From positions 1 to 5,295 of the forward strand of contig WJJK01000012.1 in the NCBI GenBank assembly GCA_014729705.1: a DNA stretch of 5,295 nt, given 5' to 3'. The notes beneath the pieces are model-generated. The model had not been told where the DNA came from and ran no database searches. It saw only the letters and a program-made list of their open reading frames with translations. Shown piece by piece: positions 5,154 through 5,295 of this stretch (within the stretch, counting starts at the first letter, position 1; each line of letters starts with the position of its first letter). The DNA comes from Candidatus Altarchaeales archaeon (GTDB taxonomy: Archaea; Altiarchaeota; Altiarchaeia; IMC4; SCGC-AAA252-I15). The translations under genes and the position numbers were made by a program.

Positions 5154-5292
5154 GAGGGGGGTAGACAGCACCGGTTTCTGTACTCTAAATAAAGGGTGAT
5201 GTACTTAACTGGCCAGCCAAACACCTCATATCCCAAGGCCGTAAGTAAAAACCACACACACGCCAAACCCTTTTATCCGACCTACCCCCCTC
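5154..5292. other. Structured element closed by a perfect 11-bp inverted repeat (possible ncRNA or MITE-like element)
   Basis: GAGGGGGGTAG at 5154-5164 is perfectly complementary to CTACCCCCCTC at 5282-5292. Further helices nest inside. ATAAAGGGT (5189-5197) pairs with ACCCTTTTAT (5267-5276), with one bulged T. TACTTA (5202-5207) pairs with TAAGTA (5242-5247). GGCC (5211-5214) pairs with GGCC (5237-5240). A short ACAG/CTGT hairpin is possible at 5165-5181. The result is a long arm of about 139 nt on either strand. I match it to no known RNA: the conserved RNase P, SRP, tRNA and 5S motifs are absent. The outer repeats could instead be terminal inverted repeats of a small transposon remnant. 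The flanks (ACCA before, ACC before the window ends) would then fit a 4-bp target duplication, with only three bases visible. The strand is undetermined. Confidence 0.45.
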
Positions 5293-5295
5293 ACC

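Larger units (their letters stand above)
5071..5202 (+). repeat. 10-nt direct repeat AGGGTGATGT, two copies
   Basis: AGGGTGATGT occurs exactly at 5071-5080 and 5193-5202. In the first copy the ATG starts the putative microprotein. In the second copy the ATG (5199) opens a frame that stays open to the window edge, and the first half of the repeat lies in a helix of the structured element. GGTGAT is also the complement of the 16S rRNA anti-Shine-Dalgarno end. Confidence 0.5.

Noticed and set aside
5190..5202. C/D box guide RNA, suggested by GTGATGT resembling box C
   Set aside because: No CTGA box D is found at a suitable distance on the plus strand.
5154..5292. RNase P RNA on the minus strand, suggested by ACAGAAACCGG near its 3' end
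   Set aside because: The matching 5' conserved block (GAGGAAAGTCC-like) is absent and the closed element is only about 139 nt.
5199..5295. Plus-strand frame starting at ATG 5199 and open to the edge as a gene
   Set aside because: Only 32 codons are visible, its GGTG motif abuts the ATG, no TATA box is well placed, and it lies within the paired element. Kept only as part of the direct-repeat finding.
1..5295. CRISPR array, tRNA, rRNA or insertion-sequence transposase
   Set aside because: No regularly spaced repeats, tRNA-like arms with a T-loop, rRNA signatures or transposase motifs were seen on either strand.

Overview
This window reads as archaeal chromosomal DNA of intermediate GC content. 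It encodes Pelota (ribosome rescue), a form III ribulose-bisphosphate carboxylase whose sequence resembles the methanogen type (III-a), and a stand-alone archaeal-type imidazoleglycerol-phosphate dehydratase. Genes are preceded by A/T-rich TATA-like boxes, and most starts lack a clear Shine-Dalgarno sequence. I cannot place the organism more precisely. The RuBisCO resembles the Methanocaldococcus protein as I remember it, which suggests a methanogen, Archaeoglobales or related lineage, but such genes also occur in uncultured archaea.

Layout from left to right. Positions 1-616 (minus) hold the N-terminal 205 residues of a multi-pass membrane protein of probable YIP1 type, which runs off the left edge. 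It lies 14 nt downstream of the RuBisCO stop, so the two are probably co-transcribed. Positions 631-1896 (minus) hold RuBisCO with all recognisable catalytic residues. Divergent from it, 1955-2509 (plus) encodes an unrecognised charged protein. Its stop overlaps that of hisB (2506-3090, minus). Divergent from hisB, across 43 nt that must hold both promoters, is a Nudix hydrolase (3134-3631, plus), followed by a small zinc-ribbon protein (3666-3917, plus). That stop overlaps the stop of pelA (3914-4981, minus). The last 314 nt (4982-5295) contain the pelA promoter and no clear gene. They do hold several unexplained signals: a TATA box that can be read in both directions, a possible 22-residue hydrophobic microprotein with a ribosome-binding site, a small hairpin, a 10-nt direct repeat, and a nested set of helices closed by a perfect 11-bp inverted repeat (5154-5164 with 5282-5292).

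The genes do not form one pathway. RuBisCO serves CO2 fixation or nucleotide/pentose-phosphate metabolism, HisB histidine synthesis, Pelota translation quality control, and the Nudix protein diphosphate cleavage or isomerisation. The region is very compact, with both convergent pairs overlapping by 4 nt at their stop codons. The most promising candidate for something undescribed is the structured element at the right edge. The unknown protein divergent from RuBisCO comes second.
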